Part shown: positions 57,068-64,000 of the stretch, piece after piece
Layout: each line of letters starts with the position of its first letter
How positions within the stretch are numbered: the stretch's first letter is position 1
DNA from: Planococcus citreus
Lineage (GTDB): Bacteria > Bacillota > Bacilli > Bacillales_A > Planococcaceae
Reading direction: 5' to 3'
DNA: 64,000 bases
Assembly: GCF_003664125.1 (NCBI RefSeq)
Contig: NZ_RCCP01000005.1
Location: forward strand, 87,882-151,881
Position numbers and translations under genes: made by a program
The notes under the pieces: generated by a model
Databases searched by the model: none
Seen by the model: only the letters and a program-made list of their open reading frames with translations
What the model was told of the DNA's origin: nothing

Positions 57068-58261
57068 ATGACACAAACACAGTCAATCATTGAAAAAACA
57101 GAACAGTACGGGGCAAAGAACTACCATCCACTACCAATCGTCATCTCGAAAGCGGAAGGTGTATGGGTGACGGATCCGGAAGGCAATAAATTCATGGATA
57201 TGCTGTCTGCCTATTCAGCAGTGAACCAAGGCCACCGCCATCCGAAAATCATCCAGGCTTTGAAAGACCAAGCTGATCGGGTGACTTTGACGTCGCGCGC
57301 TTTCCACAATGACCAATTGGCGCCGTGGTATGAAATGATCTGCAAGATTTCAGGGAAAGAAATGGCTTTGCCGATGAACACGGGAGCGGAAGCTGTCGAA
57401 ACTGCCATCAAAGCTGCCCGCCGCTGGGCATACGACGTTAAAGGCGTTGAAGAAAACAAAGCAGAAATCATTGCATGCGAAGGCAACTTCCATGGCCGTA
57501 CGATGACTGCTGTTTCACTTTCATCTGACCCTGAATACCGCAGAGGCTTCGGCCCGATGCTTCCTGGCATCAACATCGTACCGTTCGGTGATTTGGAAGC
57601 ATTGAAAAATGCCATTACGCCAAACACTGCAGCCTTTCTCATCGAGCCGATCCAAGGCGAAGCCGGGATCATCATGCCGCCAAAAGGCTTCTTAAAAGCA
57701 GCGCGCGAACTTTGCCGCGAAAACAATGTTTTGTTCATCGCTGACGAAATCCAGTGTGGCCTTGCACGTACCGGTAAAATGTTCGCTTGCGAATGGGAAG
57801 ATGTAGATCCGGATATGTACATTCTCGGTAAAGCGCTTGGAGGCGGAGTATTCCCGATTTCTTGTGTCGTCGCGGACAATGAAGTGCTCGGCGTATTCAA
57901 TCCAGGTTCACACGGCTCCACTTTCGGCGGCAACCCACTAGCATGTGCCGTATCCATTGCTTCCATGCAAGTCATCCAAGACGAAAACCTTACAGGGCGT
58001 TCTCAGGAACTCGGCACTTACTTCATGGATGAACTGAAAAAACTCGACCATCCTGTAATCAAAGAAGTACGCGGACGCGGCTTGTTTATCGGAATGGAAT
58101 TGACTGAAGCTGCGCGTCCTTACTGCGAACAGCTGAAAGAACTCGGGCTTTTGTGCAAAGAAACGCATGATACAGTCATCCGTTTTGCACCGCCATTGAT
58201 TATCACGAAAGAAGAGCTAGACTGGGCACTAGAGCGTATTCACCAAGTGTTCACAAAATAA
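57068..58261 (+). CDS. rocD: ornithine aminotransferase
   Basis: 397 residues, class III aminotransferase. The PLP lysine is in [15 protein letters not shown], preceded by [16 protein letters not shown], and [14 protein letters not shown] is the second half of the site. It makes glutamate semialdehyde from ornithine, feeding RocA. Start follows AAAGGAGGA. A terminator separates it from rocA, so it needs its own promoter in the 95-base gap, where I could not place one securely. Confidence 0.94.
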   Translation: MTQTQSIIEKTEQYGAKNYHPLPIVISKAEGVWVTDPEGNKFMDMLSAYSAVNQGHRHPKIIQALKDQADRVTLTSRAFHNDQLAPWYEMICKISGKEMALPMNTGAEAVETAIKAARRWAYDVKGVEENKAEIIACEGNFHGRTMTAVSLSSDPEYRRGFGPMLPGINIVPFGDLEALKNAITPNTAAFLIEPIQGEAGIIMPPKGFLKAARELCRENNVLFIADEIQCGLARTGKMFACEWEDVDPDMYILGKALGGGVFPISCVVADNEVLGVFNPGSHGSTFGGNPLACAVSIASMQVIQDENLTGRSQELGTYFMDELKKLDHPVIKEVRGRGLFIGMELTEAARPYCEQLKELGLLCKETHDTVIRFAPPLIITKEELDWALERIHQVFTK

Positions 58262-58270
58262 CAATCGATG

Positions 58271-58290
58271 TGGCAAATGGAAGTTTGCCA
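58271..58290. promoter_or_regulatory. inverted repeat upstream of gudB (operator candidate)
   Basis: TGGCAAA-TGGAAG-TTTGCCA, perfect 7-bp arms. The right arm overlaps a possible -35 TTGCCA (58285-58290) with TAATTA 18 bases on. The GCAAA/TTTGC core is shared with the rocA leader palindrome, though the spacing differs by 2. Confidence 0.55.
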
Positions 58291-58342
58291 TGTTACACTA
58301 GATGCGAGTAATTACTAAAATACAAAGAGGCGAAACTAAACA

Positions 58343-59587
58343 ATGGCTGAAAACTTGAACTTGTTGACGTCAACGCAGGATGTCATTAAAATTGCATTGG
58401 ATAAACTTGGATACGAAGATTCGATGTATGAACTTCTGAAGGAACCGATGCGGATCTTGGAAGTGCGTATCCCGATCCGGATGGACGATGGGAAAACCAA
58501 AGTGTTCACGGGATTCCGCGCGCAGCATAACGACGCTGTCGGCCCGACTAAAGGGGGAGTCCGATTCCACCCTGATGTGAACCGCGACGAGGTTATCGCG
58601 CTTTCCATGTGGATGACATTGAAATGCGGAATCGTAGACTTGCCATACGGCGGCGGTAAAGGCGGCATCATTTGCGATCCGCGCGAAATGTCCATGCATG
58701 AAATCGAAAAGCTGAGCCGTGGCTATGTACGCGCCATTAGCCAGATTGTCGGACCGAACAAGGACATCCCTGCGCCGGATGTATTCACAAACTCGCAAAT
58801 CATGGCCTGGATGTTCGACGAATACAGCAAGATTGACGAATTCAACTCACCAGGATTCATTACAGGTAAGCCGATTGTGCTGGGCGGCTCACAAGGCCGT
58901 GACAAAGCAACTGCACAAGGCGTTACGATCGTGATCAATGAAGCGGCGAAAAAACGCGGACTTGACATGAAAGGCGCACGCGTCGTTATCCAAGGATTTG
59001 GTAACGCAGGCAGCTTCTTGGCGAAATTCCTTCACGATGCAGGAGCCAAAGTTGTCGGTATTTCCGATGCTTACGGTGCACTTCACGACCCAGAAGGTTT
59101 GGATATCGATTATCTTCTCGACCGCCGCGACAGCTTCGGTACCGTTACAACGCTTTTCGACAATACCATCACCAATAAAGAGTTGTTCGAAATCGACTGT
59201 GATATCCTGGTGCCGGCGGCAATCGCCAACCAGATCACAGAAGAAAATGCACACGATATCAAAGCTTCTATCGTAGTCGAAGCTGCAAACGGGCCAACAA
59301 CGGCTGAAGCAACGAAGATCTTGACAGATCGCGGAATCTTACTGGTCCCTGATGTGCTTGCGAGTTCAGGCGGTGTTACAGTTTCTTACTTTGAATGGGT
59401 GCAGAATAACCAAGGTTATTACTGGACGCAGGAAGAAGTTGACGAGAAGCTCGAGAAGAAATTGGTGGAAGCTTTTGAGAACGTATACAATGTAGCTACT
59501 AACCGCAATATCGACATGCGCCTTGCCGCTTATATGGTCGGTGCAAGAAGAACTGCAGAAGCCTCACGCTTCCGTGGATGGGTATAA
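58343..59587 (+). CDS. gudB: NAD-specific glutamate dehydrogenase
   Basis: 414 residues of the GudB/RocG family. Catalytic motif [11 protein letters not shown] with the lysine, substrate segment [13 protein letters not shown], and NAD motif [17 protein letters not shown]. It deaminates glutamate to 2-oxoglutarate and closes the arginine/proline catabolic route started by RocD and RocA. The frame is intact. Start follows AAAGAGGCG. Whether it corresponds to RocG or GudB in the strict sense cannot be told from the sequence. Confidence 0.94.
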   Translation: MAENLNLLTSTQDVIKIALDKLGYEDSMYELLKEPMRILEVRIPIRMDDGKTKVFTGFRAQHNDAVGPTKGGVRFHPDVNRDEVIALSMWMTLKCGIVDLPYGGGKGGIICDPREMSMHEIEKLSRGYVRAISQIVGPNKDIPAPDVFTNSQIMAWMFDEYSKIDEFNSPGFITGKPIVLGGSQGRDKATAQGVTIVINEAAKKRGLDMKGARVVIQGFGNAGSFLAKFLHDAGAKVVGISDAYGALHDPEGLDIDYLLDRRDSFGTVTTLFDNTITNKELFEIDCDILVPAAIANQITEENAHDIKASIVVEAANGPTTAEATKILTDRGILLVPDVLASSGGVTVSYFEWVQNNQGYYWTQEEVDEKLEKKLVEAFENVYNVATNRNIDMRLAAYMVGARRTAEASRFRGWV

Positions 59588-59591
59588 AAAA

Positions 59592-59622
59592 CAACCGCTC
59601 GGCTGATGCCGAGCGGTTTTCT
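59592..59622 (+). terminator. terminator of gudB
   Basis: AACCGCTCGG / CCGAGCGGTT stem with T run. Confidence 0.88.
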
Positions 59623-59697
59623 TATGCTCAATGTTTTGCTTTTTCAGGATTGAAAATTCATAATGAAATCTGAACGTATATCGGAGGAGGAGATTAG

Positions 59698-60861
59698 ATG
59701 AACGCATTTTCTTTCTATAACCCGGTCAAATTGATTTTTGGCAAAGGGCAATTGGAAGCATTGAAAAACGAAGTGCCGAATTATGGCAAAAAAGTATTGG
59801 TCGTATACGGCGGAGGCAGCATCAAGAAAAACGGCCTTTACGACGAAGTTATGGCCACGCTAAATGACATGGGCGTTGAAATCCATGAACTTTCTGGCGT
59901 TGAGCCAAACCCGCGCCTTTCAACAGCAAAACGCGGAATTGAAATCTGCAAAAAAGAGAATATCGATATGCTGCTTGCAGTTGGCGGCGGTTCTGTCATC
60001 GATTGCACGAAACTCATTGCAGCCGGAGCTAAGTACGATGGCGATGCATGGGATTTTGTTACACGCAAAGCAACGCCTGAAGAAGTATTGCCTTTCGGAA
60101 CAGTCTTGACGTTAGCAGCAACAGGCTCTGAAATGAACGCCGGTTCTGTTATCACGAATGAAGAAACAGAAGAAAAATACGGCTGGGGCAGCCCGTTAAC
60201 ATTCCCTAAATTCTCTATTTTGGACCCAACATACACGAAATCCGTCCCACGCGACCACACAGTATACGGCGTGGTGGACATGATGTCGCACATGTTCGAA
60301 CAGTATTATCACAATGCAACGAATACACCGGTACAGGACCAGATGATCGAGGGCGTGCTGCGTGCAGTGATTGAGACAGCTCCGAAGCTCATGGAAGACC
60401 TTGAAAGCTACGAGCACCGTGAAACGATTCTTTTTGCCGGAACGATGGGACTTAACAACTTCCTGCAAATGGGCTATAACGGAGACTGGGCATCGCATAA
60501 TATTGAGCATGCGGTCTCTGCGATTTATGACATTCCACATGCAGGCGGCTTGGCAATTTTATTCCCGCAATGGATGCGTCATAACGTTCCAGTTAACCCG
60601 TCGCGATTCGCACAAATGGCTACCCGTGTGTTCGGCGTCGATCCATCAAACAAATCTGAAGAACAAATCGCAAACGAAGGAATCGACCGTCTCGTCGAAT
60701 TCTGGACATCGATTGGCGCTCCAAGCAGCCTGAAAGATTACGACATCGATGATTCCCGTTTCTCGGACATCGTTGACAAAACATTAGTTTATGGCGAGTT
60801 CGGCAATTTCAATAAATTGAACGGGGAAGATGTAGAAAAAATTCTACAGGCTTCGCTATAA
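59698..60861 (+). CDS. iron-containing alcohol dehydrogenase, YugJ/BdhA-like
   Basis: 387 residues, butanol-dehydrogenase type. NAD(P) segment [19 protein letters not shown], and the iron ligands in [31 protein letters not shown]. It interconverts an aldehyde and alcohol; physiological substrate unknown. Start follows GGAGGAGGAG. It is in the yug neighbourhood as in B. subtilis. Confidence 0.93.
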   Translation: MNAFSFYNPVKLIFGKGQLEALKNEVPNYGKKVLVVYGGGSIKKNGLYDEVMATLNDMGVEIHELSGVEPNPRLSTAKRGIEICKKENIDMLLAVGGGSVIDCTKLIAAGAKYDGDAWDFVTRKATPEEVLPFGTVLTLAATGSEMNAGSVITNEETEEKYGWGSPLTFPKFSILDPTYTKSVPRDHTVYGVVDMMSHMFEQYYHNATNTPVQDQMIEGVLRAVIETAPKLMEDLESYEHRETILFAGTMGLNNFLQMGYNGDWASHNIEHAVSAIYDIPHAGGLAILFPQWMRHNVPVNPSRFAQMATRVFGVDPSNKSEEQIANEGIDRLVEFWTSIGAPSSLKDYDIDDSRFSDIVDKTLVYGEFGNFNKLNGEDVEKILQASL

Positions 60862-60866
60862 TATAG

Positions 60867-60902
60867 AAAAAATCCCGATGCATAAGGCATCGGGATTTTT
60901 TT
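60867..60902. terminator. bidirectional terminator (yugJ-like / CDF)
   Basis: AAAAATCCCGATGC / GCATCGGGATTTTT stem with A and T runs. Confidence 0.92.
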
Positions 60903-61890
60903 ATTCGGGTTTCTTCAATGAATCGGGGCGCTTACTTACATGTACCCAGTGTTTTTCCCCGTCATCTGCATCGAGTGAGACAATCACATCATCGACGCTA
61001 GGCTGGCTCAAAATAAGTTCAGCCAAACGGTTCTGCAACTCGTCCGCTTCTTTGACGGTTAGATTAGGGTCAACCTCCACCAAAGTTTCAACGTGAAGAA
61101 ATTCACCCTCTTTAACTACTTCCAATTCACGGATATCTTTGACAGAAGGACGTTCAGAAAGAAGGTGTGCAATGTGATTGACCATCTGTTCATCTGTTTC
61201 CCCAATGACACCACGTGCATTATCCAAGAAGATTTTCGTCACAACATAGAACATCATGAAGCCGATTGCAATGGATGCCGCCCCTTCAATTTGCAGGAAT
61301 CCAGTATAGTGTGCGATCAAAACAGCAACTAGGGCCAGCAAACCACCAGAAGTTGCGACTAAGTCTTCTAAGAAAACCAGTTTTGTAGCTGGTTTTGCAC
61401 GGTTTAAATGGGTAAAACTTGTAGTAAGTGGAGCAAGTGCTCCGCCTTTCACGCCAGCTTCATGCAGAACTTCTTTACCAGCTTTGTAAAGTACAAACAA
61501 CTCAAGTAAAATTGCGATTGATAGAACAACAACGCTGATAATAAAGCCTTCTGCTTCCATCGGGTGCAACATTTGGTGCCAGCCCTCACGAATGGTTTCA
61601 TAAGCCATGATTCCTACAATTAAAACGGCTGCAAGCAAAACTAAGTTTAACAGGCGACCAAAACCATTGGGAAACCTTTTGGTTGGGGCTTTTTTCGATA
61701 ATGCAGAGCCAATGAAAACAAAATACTGGTTCGCTGCGTCACCGATCGAGTGCATCGTTTCTGCGAACATGGCAACATTTCCGGTAAAAGTAAAGGCGAC
61801 GCCTTTCATAATAGCAATAAACGTATTGATAAGTGCTGCATAAAGAGATGGTTTATTTCCTCCCTTTAACAATCCGAAAAATTCTCCCAA
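60901..61890 (-). CDS. cation diffusion facilitator transporter
   Basis: 329 residues, six membrane helices plus a C-terminal cytoplasmic domain (about 215-300). The HSIGDAANQ motif in helix 2 is standard; in helix 5 the usual HxxxD is replaced by EDLVATSG, as in ZnT9-like members. This indicates a divalent metal efflux protein with an altered metal site; the metal is unknown. TTG 61890 is the start, after AGGAGG. Second gene of a leftward pair with mgtC, 13 bases apart. Confidence 0.9.
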   Translation of the reverse strand: MGEFFGLLKGGNKPSLYAALINTFIAIMKGVAFTFTGNVAMFAETMHSIGDAANQYFVFIGSALSKKAPTKRFPNGFGRLLNLVLLAAVLIVGIMAYETIREGWHQMLHPMEAEGFIISVVVLSIAILLELFVLYKAGKEVLHEAGVKGGALAPLTTSFTHLNRAKPATKLVFLEDLVATSGGLLALVAVLIAHYTGFLQIEGAASIAIGFMMFYVVTKIFLDNARGVIGETDEQMVNHIAHLLSERPSVKDIRELEVVKEGEFLHVETLVEVDPNLTVKEADELQNRLAELILSQPSVDDVIVSLDADDGEKHWVHVSKRPDSLKKPE

Positions 61891-61903
61891 AAAAACTCCT
61901 CCT

Positions 61904-62635
61904 TTAATTAATCATTTCGATGTCCACTTGCTTTACGCTACTAATAGAAGAAATCTCCCTGTACAGTTCGATAGTTTCTTTTCCTTGTGCGTAAGACATG
62001 CGAATCGAAAGTTTGTAATACAAATTTCCATTTTGCTGTTCAGGATGAAGAATCGACAAGTCTTCAATGGTCATACCGCTATGTTTAAGCTCTTCTAACA
62101 CTTCACTGATAGCTTCCTCTCCAGAAACAAAAATAGTCAGTCTAGCTTCTGTTTGTCTCAGTCGCTTAGGGCCAAAACGAAAAAGGAGGGGAGGTATCAC
62201 TTCGATGCCAATAAGAACTAGCAAGACAGCGGTCAATGCTTCAATGTAAAAGCCGGCGGCCACGGCAATACCAATTCCGCCAGACCCCCAAATCATTGCT
62301 GCTGTAGTTAATCCTGAAATGGAATCATTCCCTCGCTTCAATATAACCCCAGCGCCTAGAAATCCAATACCTGAAACAATTTGTGCTGCGAGCCGTAGCG
62401 GATCCATTGTGATATTTACACCTTCATTGCTGCTCGATTCTGCAATATAAGCAGACTCAATTGAAATAATGGTCAATAAACAGCTGAATGTGGCAATGAC
62501 CATACTTGTCTTCAAACCAACAGGCTTCCTCTTTAATTCCCTTTCTAACCCTATAACTAAACTTAAAACAGCGGCAATCGTTAATTTCATAAATGTCTCG
62601 AATGAAGAGATTTCGAGCGCGCTGAAAAATTCCAA
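61904..62635 (-). CDS. MgtC/SapB-family membrane protein
   Basis: 243 residues. An N-terminal MgtC domain with about five helices (LSLVIGLERELKRKPVGLKTS and IVSGIGFLGAGVILKRG, then GLTTAAMIWGSGGIG) and a C-terminal ACT-like domain (from about residue 160). MgtC members influence magnesium homeostasis or membrane potential. TTG 62635 is chosen because TGGAGG lies 7 bases upstream; the ATG at 62650 lacks a ribosome site. Confidence 0.88.
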   Translation of the reverse strand: MEFFSALEISSFETFMKLTIAAVLSLVIGLERELKRKPVGLKTSMVIATFSCLLTIISIESAYIAESSSNEGVNITMDPLRLAAQIVSGIGFLGAGVILKRGNDSISGLTTAAMIWGSGGIGIAVAAGFYIEALTAVLLVLIGIEVIPPLLFRFGPKRLRQTEARLTIFVSGEEAISEVLEELKHSGMTIEDLSILHPEQQNGNLYYKLSIRMSYAQGKETIELYREISSISSVKQVDIEMIN

Positions 62636-62731
62636 GATCACAACCTCCATTTCACTTTGCGGTTGAATGTGAAGCCGGCAAGTGGCAAACTGAAAAGTGA
62701 TGTCAAAATCTAATTTAGCAAGAGGTGCCTA

Positions 62732-63634
62732 ATGGAAAAGCCAACGATTCACCCTTATATACCCATTCTGATCGGAGTCATCTCAGTGGCGATGTCTGCA
62801 ATCTTTGTAAAGATGACCACAGCTGATGCAGGCGTCACTGCATTTTACCGGATGTTATTTTCTATTCTATTAATGTCCCCGGTATTCCTCTATAGCTATC
62901 TGCCTGAAATAAAGAAACTAAATAGAAGAGACTGGGTATTTTCAGCAATCGCTGGCATCTTCTTGGCTTTTCATTTTATTCTTTGGTTCGAATCACTTAA
63001 CTATACTTCTGTAGCGAGTTCTACAGTTCTCGTAACTTTGCAGCCTCTTTTTGCATTTGCAGGAACATACTTCTTCTTTAAAGAGCGCCTCTCTGCAAAA
63101 ACTTTAATATCTGGAGCAGTTGCAATAACAGGAAGCGTTGTTATTGCTTACGGTGACTTCCAAGTAAGCGGAAGTGCATTGTTCGGTGACATACTTGCGC
63201 TAATTGCTTGTGCGCTGATTACTGCGTATTTATTATTTGGCCAAGATGTGCGGAAGCGATTGTCTTTAGTGACATACACATTCATTGTGTATAGTTTCAG
63301 TACTATATCGCTATTTTTCTATATCATTGCAAAAGAAGAGTCGTTTGGGCCATACCCTAAAGAAGAATGGATGTGGTTCATTCTATTAGCTCTTATCCCA
63401 AATCTTCTTGGACACACGCTATTTAATTGGGCAGTGAAGTGGGTGAGCACGAATGTAATATCCATTGCCATTCTATTTGAGCCAGTCGGGGCAGCGATTC
63501 TGGCGTATTTTATACTTGGAGAATTGGTCAGCAAATCGCAAATTATAGGAGGGAGTATTGTTATCGCCGGGCTTTTGTTTTTCGTAACCGACTATAAAAA
63601 AATTAGAAAAATCTTTTTTCGGAAAAGCGCTTGA
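62732..63634 (+). CDS. EamA/DMT-family transporter
   Basis: 300 residues, ten membrane helices in two EamA repeats; first repeat MSAIFVKMTTADAGVTAFYR and the second ends in GGSIVIAGLLFFV. The family exports or imports metabolites such as amino acids or nucleotide sugars; substrate unknown. ATG follows AAGAGGTG. The gene is AT-richer than the core genes to its left and lies directly before an rRNA operon. Confidence 0.9.
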   Translation: MEKPTIHPYIPILIGVISVAMSAIFVKMTTADAGVTAFYRMLFSILLMSPVFLYSYLPEIKKLNRRDWVFSAIAGIFLAFHFILWFESLNYTSVASSTVLVTLQPLFAFAGTYFFFKERLSAKTLISGAVAITGSVVIAYGDFQVSGSALFGDILALIACALITAYLLFGQDVRKRLSLVTYTFIVYSFSTISLFFYIIAKEESFGPYPKEEWMWFILLALIPNLLGHTLFNWAVKWVSTNVISIAILFEPVGAAILAYFILGELVSKSQIIGGSIVIAGLLFFVTDYKKIRKIFFRKSA

Positions 63635-63652
63635 TTTTTTCAAGCGCCCGGT
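63625..63652 (+). other. hairpin at the end of the EamA gene
   Basis: GCGCTTGA / TCAAGCGC arms with a T-rich loop, containing the gene's stop codon. There is no T tail, so it is a weak or Rho-type terminator rather than a classic one. Confidence 0.5.
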
Positions 63653-63705
63653 ATATAGTAGTAAATGTCCTCGAAACAAGCCGATAAAAATATTTTGAAA
63701 TAGTA

Positions 63706-63734
63706 TTGACATCGAGTTTTAAAAAGGATATAGT
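63706..63734 (+). promoter_or_regulatory. rRNA operon promoter
   Basis: TTGACA (63706-63711), 17 bases, TATAGT (63729-63734), with an A/T-rich UP-like stretch before it. Consensus-like, about 180 bases upstream of the 16S gene. The leader has the conserved Bacillales string GAACCTTGAAAACTGAACAG. Confidence 0.85.
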
Positions 63735-63911
63735 AATCAAGTCGCCAAAACAAGGCGCACAACATGAACCTTGAAAACTGAACAGCAAAACGTCAACAAT
63801 ACAGCCGCGAGTGATCGCGGCAAACGTACTGATCAGCTTCGGCAGATCAAGCGAATCGCGTGTCTTTCGGGACGGCGATACGCCAGCAACTATTGAGCAA
63901 TCAATACTACT

Positions 63912-64000
63912 CTATAATGGAGAGTTTGATCCTGGCTCAGGACGAACGCTGGCGGCGTGCCTAATACATGCAAGTCGAGCGGAGATAGTGGAGCTTGCTC
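63912..64000 (+). rRNA. 16S ribosomal RNA, 5' end only
   Basis: Contains the universal 16S start GAGAGTTTGATCCTGGCTCAG-type sequence at 63919-63940, then GACGAACGCTGGCGGCGTGC and CTAATACATGCAAGTCGAGC. The gene continues beyond the right edge. The exact mature 5' end is taken by analogy with Bacillus. The variable part (GGAGATAGTGGAGCTTGCTC) is of the Planococcaceae kind. Confidence 0.97.

Overview
The window reads as a chromosomal segment of a moderately GC-rich Gram-positive bacterium of the order Bacillales, most likely Planococcaceae (Planococcus, Planomicrobium or Sporosarcina-like). Evidence: strong AGGAGG-type ribosome sites, frequent GTG and TTG starts, SAM and lysine riboswitches of Firmicutes type, lipoproteins with Gram-positive lipoboxes, gene order close to the Bacillus subtilis yus-met-yur(suf)-yun-yut-yui-mrp-yug regions, and the 5' end of a 16S rRNA gene at the right edge. 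Family-level names come from recognised protein motifs; the genus is an inference.

Layout. 1-3.1 kb: end of a BCCT osmolyte transporter, a 5'-3' exonuclease, and a leftward operon of thioredoxin, STAS and C39-like proteins. 3.2-8.8 kb: FadR-type operator and the fadN-fadA-fadE beta-oxidation operon. 9.2-13.7 kb: yusI, gcvH, yusF, yusE and the S-box controlled metNPQ methionine importer. 13.9-16.1 kb: a dicarboxylate-type symporter, a lipoprotein, and a tiny gene behind a SigB-type promoter. 16.4-21.6 kb: sufCDSUB iron-sulfur assembly. 21.7-25.9 kb: a second small SigB-type gene, an AlkD-like protein and yunFED. 25.9-29.7 kb: lysine riboswitch plus NhaC-family transporter, then an NSS transporter with its 40-residue partner. 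29.8-39.4 kb: yut/yuz/yui genes, including two NADH-dehydrogenase-like flavoproteins, two further Fe-S proteins, Nudix and leucyl aminopeptidase. 39.4-45.2 kb: complete leftward mrpABCDEFG sodium/proton antiporter operon. 45.4-53.9 kb: MFS exporter, lipoprotein cyclophilin, PatB-like lyase, small regulators, an NSS transporter, a large unrecognised membrane protein with a sigma-region-4-like N terminus, and an S1-domain protein. 53.9-60.9 kb: arginine/ornithine/proline catabolism (a RocR-like regulator that has lost its sigma-54 contact motif, rocA, rocD, gudB) and an iron alcohol dehydrogenase. 60.9-64 kb: CDF and MgtC-type membrane proteins, an EamA transporter and an rrn promoter with the start of 16S rRNA.

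The genes are mostly core metabolism and ion homeostasis; no prophage, transposase, CRISPR array or tRNA was seen. The more original signals are regulatory or architectural: two SigB-type promoters in front of orphan small genes (one with an apparent ATT start), a Rex-like box on the -35 of a yutJ-type NADH dehydrogenase, a degenerate enhancer-binding protein next to a palindromic rocA leader, a sigma4-like/transmembrane fusion, and an interspersed repeat that appears to have split a shared terminator.
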